Assembly: GCF_042652185.1 (NCBI RefSeq)
Contig: NZ_JBHSIX010000001.1
Reading direction: 5' to 3' (one strand)
Source: Actinacidiphila fildesensis
Lineage (GTDB): Bacteria > Actinomycetota > Actinomycetes > Streptomycetales > Streptomycetaceae
Length of the DNA: 64,000 nt
A program made the position numbers and the translations under genes. Every line of letters begins with the position of its first letter. Position 1 is the stretch's first letter. This document shows positions 31,743-40,804 of this stretch, one piece after another. The notes below the pieces were generated by a model. That model was not told the DNA's origin and did no database searches. It worked only from the letters and a program-made list of their open reading frames with translations.

Positions 31743-33886
31743 ACGAAGACGGTGGGCAGGCCGGTGTCGGCGTGCAGCGGGATCGAGACGCCGCCGATGT
31801 CCCAGCGGTCGCAGGTGGCGAAGAGCGGGAGGAGACCGATGGAGGCGTGTTCGGCGGCGTGCAGGGCGCCGGGGAGCTCCTCGGGGTGGATCCGCGCGGC
31901 GTCCAACTGGTCGTCGGTGACGGTCCACCACACGGCGCGGGTGCGCAATGAGCGTGGCGGGAGGTCGAGTTTGGTCTCGCCGAGCACTTCGCCGGTGATC
32001 AGCCGGCGGCGCAGGAAGGAGACGACCTGATGGGTGACCTCGACCGATCCGAAGTGGACGCGGGCAGCGCCCCAGGACTCCTCCAGGTCGGTGGAGAGAA
32101 CGGAGACGGAGGTGGTCTCACGGGCCATCGTCGAGTAGTCGGGGTCGGCCTCGCCGACCAGGGCAACGGCGTCCTCGAGGTCCAGGTGCTCGACCAGATA
32201 CGTCCGGCCCTGGTGGAGGTGGACCGCGCCGTCGTGGACCGATGTGTGGGCGGAGGCGTCGTCGACCGTGCCGAGCAGCCGTCCGGTGGCGGACTCTACG
32301 ACCTGGACGGCCTTTCCGCCGGCACCCCGGATGTCGGTGAGGTCGGCGGCGCGCTCCCGGCGGGTCCAGAAGTAGCCGCCGGCCCGGCGCCGCAGCAGAC
32401 CGCGGCGCTCCAGCTGGGGGAGCAGGGCCGCGGTTTCGGGGCCGAAGAGCGTCAGATCGTCGTCGGTGAGCGGGAGCTCGGCCGCGGCGGCGCACAGATG
32501 GGGGGCGAGGACGTAGGGGTTGTCGGGGTCCAGGACGGTGGATTCCACCGGGCGTTGGAAGATCGCTTCGGGGTGGTGGACGAGATACGTGTCGAGCGGG
32601 TCGTCGCGGCCCACGAGGATGGCGAGCGCGCCCTGTCCGGCGCGCCCGGCGCGGCCCGCCTGCTGCCACATCGAGGCACGCGTGCCGGGATAGCCGGCCA
32701 GCAGGACGGCGTCGAGCCCGGAGACGTCGACGCCCAGTTCCAGGGCGGTGGTGGAGGCCAGGCCGAGGAGCCGGCCCGAGTGCAGATCGCGTTCGAGGGC
32801 GCGGCGCTCCTCGGCGAGGTAGCCGCCGCGGTAGGCGGCGACCCGGGAGGGCAGCGAGGCGTCGACGGCGGCCAGTTTCTCCTGGGCGATCAGGGCGATC
32901 AGCTCGGCGGCCCGCCGGGAGCGGACGAAGGCGACGGTGCGGGTGCCCTGGACGACGAGGTCGGTGAGGAGGTCGGCGCACTCGGCGGTGGCGGTGCGGC
33001 GGACGGGCGCGCCGTGCTCGCCGCTCATCTCCGTCAGCGGCGGTTCCCAGAGGGCGAAGGCCAGTTCGCCACGGGGGGAGGCGTCGTCGGTGACCTCCAC
33101 GACCTGGACGCCGGTGAGACGGCCTGCAGCGGCCGCGGGATCGGCGGCGGTGGCGGAGGCGAGTACGAAGACCGGATCGGCGCCGTAATGGGCGCACAGC
33201 CGCCGCAGCCGCCGCAGCACCTGGGCAACGTGGGAGCCGAAGACACCCCGGTAGGTGTGGCACTCGTCGATGACGACGTACCGCAGCCGGCGCAGATACG
33301 AGGCCCAGCGGGCGTGGGCGGGAAGGATGCCGCGGTGCAGCATGTCGGGGTTGGTGAGGACGTACGTGGCGTACTGGCGGACCCACTCGCGTTCCTCGAA
33401 TGGAGTATCGCCGTCGTAGAGCGCGGGACGGATCGCCGAACCGAGCGGTTCTGCGAGCGCGGCGACCGCCCGCCGCTGATCCGCTGCGAGGGCCTTGGTG
33501 GGCGCCAGATAGAGCGCGGTGGCCCCACGGCCGTTCGGAGCCTCGGAGCCGTCCAGGAGGGCACTGAGGACCGGGGCGAGGTAGGCGAGGGACTTGCCGG
33601 AGGCGGTTCCGGTGGCGACGACCACCGACTGGCCGCGCATCGCGTGTCCTGCGGTGAGCGCCTGGTGCTCCCAGGGACGGGCGATACCGGCCGCCCGGAT
33701 GGCCTCCAGCACCTCCGGACGGATCTGATCAGGCCAATCGGCATGGCGACCGACCCGCGGGGGCAAGTGCTCCGTATGGGTGATGCGTGCGGCTCGGCCT
33801 GCCCCCGTGGCGAGCCGCTCGAGAACGGTGCGGGGGGACGGCCGGCCGTGCGCCGACTGCGGAAGTTGATCCTTAGCCATCGGCAC
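31415..33886 (-). CDS. DEAD/DEAH-box helicase with C-terminal Cys cluster (YprA/MrfA-like)
   Basis: An 823-residue SF2 helicase. Walker A is ATGTASGKSLAYLAP, motif II VIDECHTYRGVFGSH (DECH), motif III LASATAADP, motif VI QQAGRAGRAGQG. The C-terminal domain has a four-Cys cluster, CECEFGCPSCVQSPKC at residues 747-762, as in MrfA, a B. subtilis repair helicase for mitomycin lesions; its nuclease partner MrfB is not seen here. The mycobacterial homologue is Rv3649. Start GTG at 33886; an ATG at 33880 is equally possible. The last ~35 residues are an Asp/Pro/Gly tetrapeptide repeat antisense to the Tad operon end. Confidence 0.92.
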   Translation of the reverse strand: MPMAKDQLPQSAHGRPSPRTVLERLATGAGRAARITHTEHLPPRVGRHADWPDQIRPEVLEAIRAAGIARPWEHQALTAGHAMRGQSVVVATGTASGKSLAYLAPVLSALLDGSEAPNGRGATALYLAPTKALAADQRRAVAALAEPLGSAIRPALYDGDTPFEEREWVRQYATYVLTNPDMLHRGILPAHARWASYLRRLRYVVIDECHTYRGVFGSHVAQVLRRLRRLCAHYGADPVFVLASATAADPAAAAGRLTGVQVVEVTDDASPRGELAFALWEPPLTEMSGEHGAPVRRTATAECADLLTDLVVQGTRTVAFVRSRRAAELIALIAQEKLAAVDASLPSRVAAYRGGYLAEERRALERDLHSGRLLGLASTTALELGVDVSGLDAVLLAGYPGTRASMWQQAGRAGRAGQGALAILVGRDDPLDTYLVHHPEAIFQRPVESTVLDPDNPYVLAPHLCAAAAELPLTDDDLTLFGPETAALLPQLERRGLLRRRAGGYFWTRRERAADLTDIRGAGGKAVQVVESATGRLLGTVDDASAHTSVHDGAVHLHQGRTYLVEHLDLEDAVALVGEADPDYSTMARETTSVSVLSTDLEESWGAARVHFGSVEVTHQVVSFLRRRLITGEVLGETKLDLPPRSLRTRAVWWTVTDDQLDAARIHPEELPGALHAAEHASIGLLPLFATCDRWDIGGVSIPLHADTGLPTVFVYDGHPGGAGFAERAFHTARGWLTATREAIASCECEFGCPSCVQSPKCGSGNEPLDKPAAVRLLDCLLARETPPESAADPKADPAVGPGTDPGVDPGGDPAGGPAPVGE
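31443..31526. repeat. 12-bp minisatellite in the overlap of two genes
   Basis: Seven imperfect 12-bp units of the type CCTGGATCCACA. On the plus strand they encode Gly-Ser-x-Pro-like tetrapeptides of the TadE-like protein; on the minus strand Asp-Pro-Gly-Val-like tetrapeptides of the helicase tail. Confidence 0.85.
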
Positions 33887-34043
33887 TCAGTGTGTCACCG
33901 GCGTGACGGACAATCGCAGGAAGGCGTCGTGCTGGCCCGCTGTGAAGTGATTGAATGCCATCGCGGCTGCCGATCCGTCCCCTCCCCTTCGGCGGGGAGG
34001 TCCCCGGGGGCGACGCCGCTCGATGCAAGGTGCTGGAGGATCC

Positions 34044-34385
34044 GTGGACCTGTCCCTGTCGACTCGAACCGTTGGCGACCGTACGGTCGTCGAGGTCGGC
34101 GGCGAGATTGATGTGTACACCGCGCCCAAGCTGCGTGAGCAGCTGGTAGAGCTGGTGAACGACGGCAGTTATCACCTGGTTGTGGACATGGAGGGAGTCG
34201 ATTTCCTCGACTCCACCGGTCTGGGTGTACTGGTCGGCGGTCTCAAGCGGGTGCGTGCTCACGAAGGCTCGCTGCGCCTGGTATGCAATCAGGAGCGCAT
34301 TCTTAAGATTTTCCGGATTACTGGCCTGACCAAGGTGTTCCCGATCCACACCTCGGTCGACGAGGCTGTCGCGGCGAACGACTGA
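34044..34385 (+). CDS. bldG: anti-sigma factor antagonist BldG
   Basis: A 113-residue STAS-domain protein nearly identical in pattern to Streptomyces BldG, which is needed for aerial hyphae and antibiotic production. The phosphorylated serine is Ser57 in FLDSTGLGVLV, the same number as in S. coelicolor. The GTG at 34044 follows TGGAGGA at a good distance; the longer frame upstream has no conserved content. The neighbouring gene at 34474 encodes the ApgA-type anti-sigma partner, the same order as in S. coelicolor. Confidence 0.97.
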   Translation: MDLSLSTRTVGDRTVVEVGGEIDVYTAPKLREQLVELVNDGSYHLVVDMEGVDFLDSTGLGVLVGGLKRVRAHEGSLRLVCNQERILKIFRITGLTKVFPIHTSVDEAVAAND

Positions 34386-34473
34386 TCATCCCGATCGTCG
34401 CAGGACGGGGGTACCGGGCGGTTTCGTCGCCCGGACCCCTGTGATGCCCACCCATAGGAGCGAGGGGGAGGCC

Positions 34474-34905
34474 ATGCCCACCGTAGAACTGCTCTTCAGC
34501 GCTCAGCCCGAGCACGTGCGCACCGCACGGCTCGTAGCGGCTGCGGTAGCGCGCCGGGCGGGGGTGGACGAGGCAGTCCTTGACGAGGTGCGGCTTGCCG
34601 TGGGCGAGGCGTGCAGCCGAGCTGTCGGCCTGCACCTGAGCAACGGCGTGGACCGGCCCGTGCGGGTGTTGCTGACCGAGGAGGAGAAGAAATTCTCCAT
34701 CGAGGTCGGCGACGAGGCACCGGGTTCACCGGCGGGCTCCGTCCCGTCGGCGCGCGCGTCCGGCGCCGATGACTCCGACGACGAGGGCGAGATGGGCCTG
34801 GCCGTCATCAGCGGTCTGGTCGACGACGTCGAGGTCACCGTTGGCGAGCACGGCGGAATCATCCGCATGAGCTGGCCGACGGCGTCCGCTGTCGTGCTCC
34901 CCTAG
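34474..34905 (+). CDS. apgA: anti-sigma factor ApgA-like ATP-binding protein
   Basis: A 143-residue HATPase_c-fold protein of the RsbW type, 88 nt downstream of bldG and probably co-transcribed. The N-box region reads EVRLAVGEACSRAVGLH, where the usual metal-binding Asn of EACTNAV is Arg49, and the G-box region is GEMGLAVISGLVDDVEV. An acidic linker (about 95-110) separates the two. Kinase activity towards BldG is therefore doubtful, though partner binding may persist. GAGGGGGAGG precedes the ATG at 34474; a GTG at 34441 is less likely. Confidence 0.85.
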   Translation: MPTVELLFSAQPEHVRTARLVAAAVARRAGVDEAVLDEVRLAVGEACSRAVGLHLSNGVDRPVRVLLTEEEKKFSIEVGDEAPGSPAGSVPSARASGADDSDDEGEMGLAVISGLVDDVEVTVGEHGGIIRMSWPTASAVVLP

Positions 34906-35351
34906 GACCTGCTCCGGCCGTTCCCGAACCGGACGACTCACCCGCAGCACCGGCAGCACACGCCTCACCCGTATCGCTCATTCGCGACGGGCGGAACGGC
35001 CCCCCGCGGCGGCCCTCCTAGCGCTGCCCGGCGCCGTCGTCATGACGCCGCCCGCGCGCCGGCCCCGCCTGCCTCCGCGCTGCCCGCATGCTGCCCTGGT
35101 GCTGCCTTCGCGGCGTCTTCCGCATGCCTTCCCCGCGCCTTCCCCCGTGCCCGATTCTTCACCGCATTCGGTGGTTTACGCGCCCGAGGGGAATTCCGGC
35201 TTCCCCGACACAGGCGAATTCTGATCCCGCGCACTGTTTTGATCTAGTCCCGCTCCCTACAATCCGTCCATCTTTGCTCAGCTCGCTGAGCGTCGCGGCT
35301 GTGGGAGTCGCAGGAGCCGCGCGCCCATGCGCCAAACGTCAAGGAGGACGA
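34906..35351. other. 446-bp gap between apgA and hppA
   Basis: No gene is supported; open frames here are Pro/Arg/Ala-rich shadows. The second half becomes AT-richer and carries the hppA promoter candidate and a GAATTC inverted pair near 35191-35221. Confidence 0.5.
35235..35263 (+). promoter_or_regulatory. candidate hppA promoter
   Basis: TACAAT at 35258-35263 is a near-consensus -10. TGTTTT at 35235-35240 with 17-bp spacing is a weak -35. This leaves an untranslated leader of about 80 nt. Confidence 0.45.
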
Positions 35352-37748
35352 ATGGCGGGGCCACTTACCCCTCACACGCACGACATCGCTCAGGCACTGG
35401 CCGCCGGGCCGGTACTGACCGACGGCAACCGGAATCTCGTACTGATCATCGTGGTCGTCGCACTGGCGGCACTGGCGCTCGCCGGAGTGCTGGTACGTCA
35501 AGTGCTCTCGGCGGACGAGGGCACCGACAGCATGAAGCGCATCGCTGCTGCCGTGCAGGAAGGCGCGAACGCCTACCTCGCACGGCAGTTCCGTACGCTG
35601 GGGATCTTCGCCGTGGTGGCGTTCTTCCTGCTCATGCTGTTGCCTTCGGACAACACTTCGCAGCGAATCGGCCGTTCGGTGTTCTTCCTCGTGGGCGCCG
35701 TGTTCTCGGCGGTCACCGGCTATGTCGGCATGTGGCTGGCGGTGCGCGCCAATGTGCGCGTGGCGGCCGCCGCACGGGCGGCCACGCCCGCGCCCGGCGA
35801 GCCGAAAGCGGATCTGACCGATGTCTCGCACCGCGCGATGAAGATCGCTTTCCGCACCGGTGGTGTGGTCGGCATGTTCACGGTGGGCCTCGGTCTGCTG
35901 GGCGCCTCGGTCGTCGTGCTCCTTTACAAGGCCGACGCGCCCAAGGTGCTGGAGGGCTTCGGCTTCGGCGCGGCCCTGCTCGCGATGTTCATGCGTGTCG
36001 GCGGCGGCATCTTCACCAAGGCCGCCGACGTGGGCGCCGACCTGGTCGGCAAGGTCGAGAAGGGCATCCCCGAGGACGACCCGCGCAATGCCGCGACCAT
36101 CGCGGACAACGTGGGCGACAACGTCGGTGACTGCGCCGGTATGGCCGCCGACCTCTTCGAGTCCTACGCCGTCACCCTGGTGGCCGCACTCATCCTGGGC
36201 AAAGTGACGTTCGGCGACGCCGGGCTGGCCTTCCCGCTGCTCATCCCCGCGATCGGCGTGCTCACCGCGATGATCGGCATCTTCGCCGTCGCGCCGCGCC
36301 GCTCCGACCGCAGCGGGATGACCGCCATCAACCGCGGCTTCTTCATCTCCGCCGTCATCTCGATGGTGCTCGTCGCGGTGGCGGTCTACCTCTACCTCCC
36401 GGCCACCTACGCGGAGCTGAAGGGCGTCCCGGCCGACATCGCCGGCCACTCGGGCGACCCGCGGGTCCTCGCGCTCGTCGCCGTCGCCATCGGCATCGTG
36501 CTCGCCGCGCTCATCCAGCAGCTCACCGGCTACTTCACCGAGACCAGCCGGCGTCCCGTCCAGGACATCGGCAAGTCCTCGCTGACCGGCGCGGCCACCG
36601 TGGTCCTCGCCGGCATCGCCATCGGCCTGGAGTCGGCGGTCTACTCGGCGGTGCTGATCGGGCTGTCGGTCTACGGGGCGTTCCTGCTCGGCGGCACCTC
36701 CGTGTGGCTCGCGCTGTTCGCCGTCGCACTGGCCGGCACCGGCCTGCTCACCACCGTCGGCGTGATCGTGGCCATGGACACCTTCGGTCCGGTCTCCGAC
36801 AACGCCCAGGGCATCGCGGAGATGTCCGGGGACGTGCACGGCGAGGGCGCCCAGGTGCTCACCGACCTGGACGCGGTCGGCAACACCACCAAGGCGATCA
36901 CCAAGGGCATCGCCATCGCCACGGCGGTGCTCGCCGCGACCGCGCTCTTCGGCGCGTTCAAGGAGGCGATCGACACCGCGGTCGCGGGCGCCCACATCTC
37001 CGTGTCCGACATGAGATGGCTCAGCCTCGACATCTCGCAGCCGAACAACCTGTTCGGGCTGTTGCTCGGGGCGGCCGTCGTGTTCCTGTTCTCCGGCCTC
37101 GCCATCAACGCCGTCTCGCGCTCCGCGGGCTCGGTGGTCTACGAGGTGCGGCGGCAGTTCCGCGAACACCCCGGGATCATGGACGGCACCGAGCTGCCGG
37201 AGTACGGCAAGGTCGTCGACATCTGCACCAAGGACGCGCTGCGCGAGCTGACCACCCCCGGTCTGCTCGCCGTCCTCGCGCCCATCGCGGTCGGCTTCTC
37301 CCTCGGCGTCGGCTCGCTCGCCTCGTATCTGGCGGGCGCGATCGGCACCGGCACCCTGATGGCGGTGTTCCTCGCCAACTCCGGTGGCGCCTGGGACAAC
37401 GCCAAGAAGCTGGTCGAGGACGGGAATTACGGCGGCAAGGGCAGTGAGGCCCATGCCGCGACCGTCATCGGTGACACGGTCGGCGACCCGTTCAAGGACA
37501 CCGCGGGACCGGCGATCAACCCGCTGCTCAAGGTCATGAACCTGGTGGCGCTGCTGATCGCCCCGGCGGTGGTGAAGTTCTCGTACGGCGACGACGCGAA
37601 CCTCGGGGTCCGCATCACGGTGGCGGTGGTCTCGATCGCCATCATCGTCGGCGCGGTCTACAACTCCAAGCGGCGTGGCATCGCGATGGGGGACGACAAC
37701 AACGCGCCGACGCCGGAACGTTCGGCCGATCCGGCGTCGGTCTCCTGA
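35352..37748 (+). CDS. hppA: membrane-bound proton-translocating pyrophosphatase
   Basis: A 798-residue integral membrane pump with about 16 helices that couples pyrophosphate hydrolysis to proton export. Signature loops are EGANAYLARQFRT, DNVGDNVGDCAGMAADLFES, GDVHGEGAQVLTDLDAVGN and IGDTVGDPFKDTAGPAINPL. The Lys in GNTTKAITKG marks the K+-independent H+-pumping class. AAGGAGGACGA just before the ATG at 35352 is an excellent ribosome site; the open frame upstream is not coding. It is monocistronic and ends at a strong hairpin. Confidence 0.97.
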   Translation: MAGPLTPHTHDIAQALAAGPVLTDGNRNLVLIIVVVALAALALAGVLVRQVLSADEGTDSMKRIAAAVQEGANAYLARQFRTLGIFAVVAFFLLMLLPSDNTSQRIGRSVFFLVGAVFSAVTGYVGMWLAVRANVRVAAAARAATPAPGEPKADLTDVSHRAMKIAFRTGGVVGMFTVGLGLLGASVVVLLYKADAPKVLEGFGFGAALLAMFMRVGGGIFTKAADVGADLVGKVEKGIPEDDPRNAATIADNVGDNVGDCAGMAADLFESYAVTLVAALILGKVTFGDAGLAFPLLIPAIGVLTAMIGIFAVAPRRSDRSGMTAINRGFFISAVISMVLVAVAVYLYLPATYAELKGVPADIAGHSGDPRVLALVAVAIGIVLAALIQQLTGYFTETSRRPVQDIGKSSLTGAATVVLAGIAIGLESAVYSAVLIGLSVYGAFLLGGTSVWLALFAVALAGTGLLTTVGVIVAMDTFGPVSDNAQGIAEMSGDVHGEGAQVLTDLDAVGNTTKAITKGIAIATAVLAATALFGAFKEAIDTAVAGAHISVSDMRWLSLDISQPNNLFGLLLGAAVVFLFSGLAINAVSRSAGSVVYEVRRQFREHPGIMDGTELPEYGKVVDICTKDALRELTTPGLLAVLAPIAVGFSLGVGSLASYLAGAIGTGTLMAVFLANSGGAWDNAKKLVEDGNYGGKGSEAHAATVIGDTVGDPFKDTAGPAINPLLKVMNLVALLIAPAVVKFSYGDDANLGVRITVAVVSIAIIVGAVYNSKRRGIAMGDDNNAPTPERSADPASVS

Positions 37749-37802
37749 CCGGCTCCTGACCGGGACGCACTGACCCGGATCCGGACCGACGGCACGTCAG
37801 AA

Positions 37803-37841
37803 CGGCGGCGGGCGGCACTTTTTGAGTGCCGCCCGCCGCCG
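37803..37841 (+). terminator. strong terminator after hppA
   Basis: A perfect 17-bp stem, CGGCGGCGGGCGGCACT with its complement, around TTTTG. Confidence 0.9.
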
Positions 37842-37978
37842 TGCGCGAGTGTACCGACACCGGACGATCCTTGGTGCAAATGGCTTCAATAGGGGATGAA
37901 TCTTCCTTCGGACTCGTGGTCGACACCCATTTGGCGTGTAAGTTCCGGGGCCGTAGAGCCATGGAAGGGACACAACCG

Positions 37979-38536
37979 GTGAAGAAGAAGCTCGTGGGCG
38001 CGCTGTCCGGTGCCGCTCTGCTCCTGGCATTGACGGGATGCAGCAGCGACGACTCGAACGACAAGCTGGACGCCTGGGCGAAGACCGTCTGCGACCAGGC
38101 CTCGGCACAGACCAAGAAGATCAACGACGCGAACACGGCCATCACGAAGGTCGACAAGAACGGCAAGCCGGCGGATGTGAAGGCGGCGGACTCCGCGGCC
38201 TTCCAGCAGATCTCCGAGGCGTACAAGTCCCTCGCGGACATCGTGAGCAAGGCCGGACCGCCGCCCACCGACAACGGCGAGGTCCAGCACAAGGACACGG
38301 TCGCCGACCTCAACAAGGCGTCGGCCGCCTACGCGTCCGTGAAGACCAAGGTCGACGGGCTCGACACGTCGGACCAGGGGAAGTTCGCCGACGGCCTCAC
38401 CGCCGCCTCGGCGGAGGCGGACACCGCCAACAAGACCGCGGAGACGGCTCTCAACACCCTGCGCAAGGGTGAGGTCGGCAAGGCGATGGCCGACCAGCCC
38501 GGCTGCAAGACCGGAGCCTCACCGTCGGCGACATGA
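37979..38536 (+). CDS. putative secreted lipoprotein
   Basis: A 185-residue lipoprotein: basic VKKK start, hydrophobic stretch and a good lipobox LALTGC with the modified Cys at residue ~21. The mature part is helical and rich in Lys, Asp and Ala (TAITKVDKNGKPADVKAAD, LNKASAAYASVKTKVDGLD), with one further Cys pair (VCDQ and PGCK). No enzyme motif is seen; such small lipoproteins are often substrate-binding or envelope-associated. The GTG at 37979 has GGAAGGG 9 nt upstream. The stop falls inside the first unit of a 17-bp tandem repeat. Confidence 0.82.
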   Translation: MKKKLVGALSGAALLLALTGCSSDDSNDKLDAWAKTVCDQASAQTKKINDANTAITKVDKNGKPADVKAADSAAFQQISEAYKSLADIVSKAGPPPTDNGEVQHKDTVADLNKASAAYASVKTKVDGLDTSDQGKFADGLTAASAEADTANKTAETALNTLRKGEVGKAMADQPGCKTGASPSAT

Positions 38537-38650
38537 CAGGTCCGGCGACATGACAGGTCCGGCCGCACGACAGGTCCGGCGGCATGACGGGGCCGGCCGC
38601 ATGAGACAGGGCCGGCCGCATGACCGGACCGTCGACATGACACGCCCGGC
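38530..38650. repeat. 17-bp tandem repeat array, about 7 units
   Basis: Units of the type GACATGACAGGTCCGGC, the first two identical and the rest degenerate; one unit is 19 bp. The array begins in the last codons of the lipoprotein gene. Confidence 0.88.
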
Positions 38651-38660
38651 GGGTCCCTGA

Positions 38661-38699
38661 CCCGATCCGAGGGCCCGATCCGAGGGCCCGATCCGAGGA
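38661..38699. repeat. 13-bp tandem repeat, 3 units
   Basis: CCCGATCCGAGGG occurs three times, the last ending in A. Confidence 0.88.
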
Positions 38700-38706
38700 C
38701 CCGACA

Positions 38707-38739
38707 CGGCCCGGCATCCCTCCGAGGGGCGCCGGGCCG
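38707..38739 (+). terminator. hairpin between lipoprotein and methyltransferase genes
   Basis: CGGCCCGGC pairs with GCCGGGCCG across a 15-nt loop that can itself pair weakly. Confidence 0.6.
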
Positions 38740-38751
38740 CGCTCGTTCCGC

Positions 38752-38757
38752 GACAAT
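38752..38757 (+). promoter_or_regulatory. -10-like hexamer for leaderless methyltransferase gene
   Basis: GACAAT ends 6 nt before the GTG at 38764; the intervening bases are GGGGGC. Confidence 0.35.
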
Positions 38758-38763
38758 GGGGGC

Positions 38764-40293
38764 GTGAGTACCCCGCCCCTCTCCAAAGCCCCGCCCCTCC
38801 CCGCCCCGGACCACGCGGAACAGCTGCGTGACGCCCTGCGGGCCGCCGCCTTCACCGCCGACGGCTGCCTCGATCTGCTCGGCGCCACCGCCTACGCGGC
38901 CCTGTCCCGGGCCGAGACCGTGCCCGCGCTGCGCGCCACGCGCGGCGGCAGCCCGCTGGAGTCGCTGGTGCGGCTCTTCCTGCTGCAGCGGCCGGTGACC
39001 CATGAGCGGCTGCGCGCCGCCCTGCCCGTCGACGTGTGCCTCGCCGACGGCTGGCTGGTCAGGGACGGCGACGAACTGCGCGCCACCGTGGACGTCCGCC
39101 CGTACGCGGGGGACGGCGGCGAGGACTGGTGGATCGTCTCCGACCTCGGCTGCGCCGTCGGTGGGGCCGGCGGCATCGGTACGGCGCCCGGCGTCGACCG
39201 GGCCGATCTGGTGCTGGGCGTCGGAGGGGCCTCCACGACGCTGGCGGGCCTCACCGTCCGCGACGCGGTGGGCTCCGCGCTCGACCTCGGCACCGGCTCC
39301 GGCGTCCAGGCGCTGCACGCCTCCCGGCACGCCACCCGCGTCACCGCGACCGATGTGAACGCGCGCGCCCTGCACTTCGCCCGCCTCACCCTCGCGCTCT
39401 CCGGCGCGCCGGAGGCCGATCTGCGGCAGGGCAGCCTCTTCGAGCCGGTCGGTGAGGACCGCTACGACCTGATCGTGTCCAACCCGCCGTTCGTCATCTC
39501 CCCGGCGGGCCGCTTCACGTACCGCGACGGCGGGATGCGGGGCGACGACCTGTGCCGCACCCTCGTCCAGCAGTCCGCCGCGCACCTCAACGACGGCGGC
39601 TACTGCCAGCTCCTCGCCAACTGGCAGCACACCGAGGGCGAGGACTGGCGGGAGCGGTTGGCCGGCTGGGTGCCGCGCGGCTGCGACGCCTGGATCGTGC
39701 AGCGCGAGGTCCAGGACATCACCCAGTACGCCGAGCTGTGGCTGCGCGACGGCGGCGACCACCGCGACGACCCCGAGCGGTACGCGGCCCGGTACGACGC
39801 CTGGCTGGACGAGTTCGAGCAGCGCAAGGTCAAGGGCATCGGCTTCGGCTGGATCACCCTCCGCAAGTCCGGCTCCGACCGGCCGGCGATCACCGCCGAG
39901 GAATGGCCGCACCCGGTGGAGCAGCCGCTGGGCGCGCACATCAAGGACTGGTTCGTCCGCCAGGACTTCCTCCGCACGCACGACGACGCGGCGCTGCTGG
40001 AGGCGCGCTTCCGGCTCGCCGACGAGGTGGTGCAGGAGCAGGTGGGGCTGCCGGGCGCCGAGGACCCCGAGCACGTGGTGCTGCGTACCAACCGCGGGAT
40101 GCGGCGCGCCACCAAGGTCGACACGGTAGGCGCGGGCTTCGCGGGCGTGTGCGACGGGACGTTGCCGGCGGGCCGGATCCTCGACGCCATCGCGCAGCTG
40201 CTGGGGGAGGACCCGGTGATACTGCGCGACCGTACGCCGGACTCGATCCGGCTCCTCGTCGAGCAGGCGTTCCTGGACCCGGTGGAGAACTGA
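38764..40293 (+). CDS. SAM-dependent methyltransferase of the HemK/RsmC type
   Basis: A 509-residue protein. An N-terminal domain of about 170 residues of unknown function precedes a Rossmann methyltransferase with SAM motif ALDLGTGSGVQALHAS, the acidic ATDVNARAL, and the catalytic SNPPFVIS loop (NPPF/Y), typical of enzymes that methylate amino groups in proteins, RNA or DNA. The ~200-residue C-terminal part is also actinobacteria-specific. The target is unknown; a ribosomal RNA or translation factor substrate is an inference from the NPPF class. Ends at the hairpin at 40330. Confidence 0.85.
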   Translation: MSTPPLSKAPPLPAPDHAEQLRDALRAAAFTADGCLDLLGATAYAALSRAETVPALRATRGGSPLESLVRLFLLQRPVTHERLRAALPVDVCLADGWLVRDGDELRATVDVRPYAGDGGEDWWIVSDLGCAVGGAGGIGTAPGVDRADLVLGVGGASTTLAGLTVRDAVGSALDLGTGSGVQALHASRHATRVTATDVNARALHFARLTLALSGAPEADLRQGSLFEPVGEDRYDLIVSNPPFVISPAGRFTYRDGGMRGDDLCRTLVQQSAAHLNDGGYCQLLANWQHTEGEDWRERLAGWVPRGCDAWIVQREVQDITQYAELWLRDGGDHRDDPERYAARYDAWLDEFEQRKVKGIGFGWITLRKSGSDRPAITAEEWPHPVEQPLGAHIKDWFVRQDFLRTHDDAALLEARFRLADEVVQEQVGLPGAEDPEHVVLRTNRGMRRATKVDTVGAGFAGVCDGTLPAGRILDAIAQLLGEDPVILRDRTPDSIRLLVEQAFLDPVEN

Positions 40294-40329
40294 CCGGACC
40301 CCGGTGGGCACTGATGCGCGCCGGACACA

Positions 40330-40371
40330 CCTCGGCCCGCTCCCGAGCGGAGTAAGGGGAGCGGGCCGAGG
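40330..40371. terminator. terminator between methyltransferase and TM2 genes
   Basis: A perfect 15-bp stem, CCTCGGCCCGCTCCC with its complement, between convergent genes. Confidence 0.88.
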
Positions 40372-40395
40372 CGGAGCGATCAGCGGGACCAGGGA

Positions 40396-40659
40396 CTAGC
40401 CCTGCAGCACACGACCGTTGGAGTCGGTGCGGTCCTTGCTGGTGAAGAAGATGATGGCGTCGATGAACGACCAGATGCCGCAGCCGCCGAGGGTGAACAG
40501 CTGGCCGAGGGCCATGCCCGTGTGGCCGGTGTAGAAGCGCCCGATGCCGAGGGTGCCGAGGAAGAGCTGCAGCAGGCCCGCGGTGATCTTGGACTTGTCC
40601 GACAGCGGACGACCCTGCGGGTCGTAACCGAACGGGGCGTCGGGCGTGGGCGTGGCCAT
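40396..40659 (-). CDS. TM2 domain membrane protein
   Basis: An 87-residue protein. A short polar start containing FGYDPQGRPLSDKSK leads into a TM2 domain: two helices with GIGRFYTGHTGMALGQL between them. TM2 proteins are small two-helix membrane proteins without known biochemical role. AAGGAGCCATCC precedes the ATG. It is strongly similar to the second TM2 gene at 41208, from which a DUF2752 gene separates it; the two probably arose by duplication. Confidence 0.88.
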   Translation of the reverse strand: MATPTPDAPFGYDPQGRPLSDKSKITAGLLQLFLGTLGIGRFYTGHTGMALGQLFTLGGCGIWSFIDAIIFFTSKDRTDSNGRVLQG

Positions 40660-40804
40660 GGATGGCTCCTTGCGTTGGGGACGAAACACCAAAGGGACGT
40701 GCGTAGGTGCCCCGCCCCCCGATGCGTGGCCTGATCCTGGCAGCAACGCCTGTCGGTAGTCACATCATTTGACCGGACTTCATGAAAACGTGATCAGAGA
40801 TGTG

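Noticed and set aside
38530..38699. Repeat arrays considered as CRISPR
   Set aside because: Units are contiguous without unique spacers, too short, and no cas gene is near.
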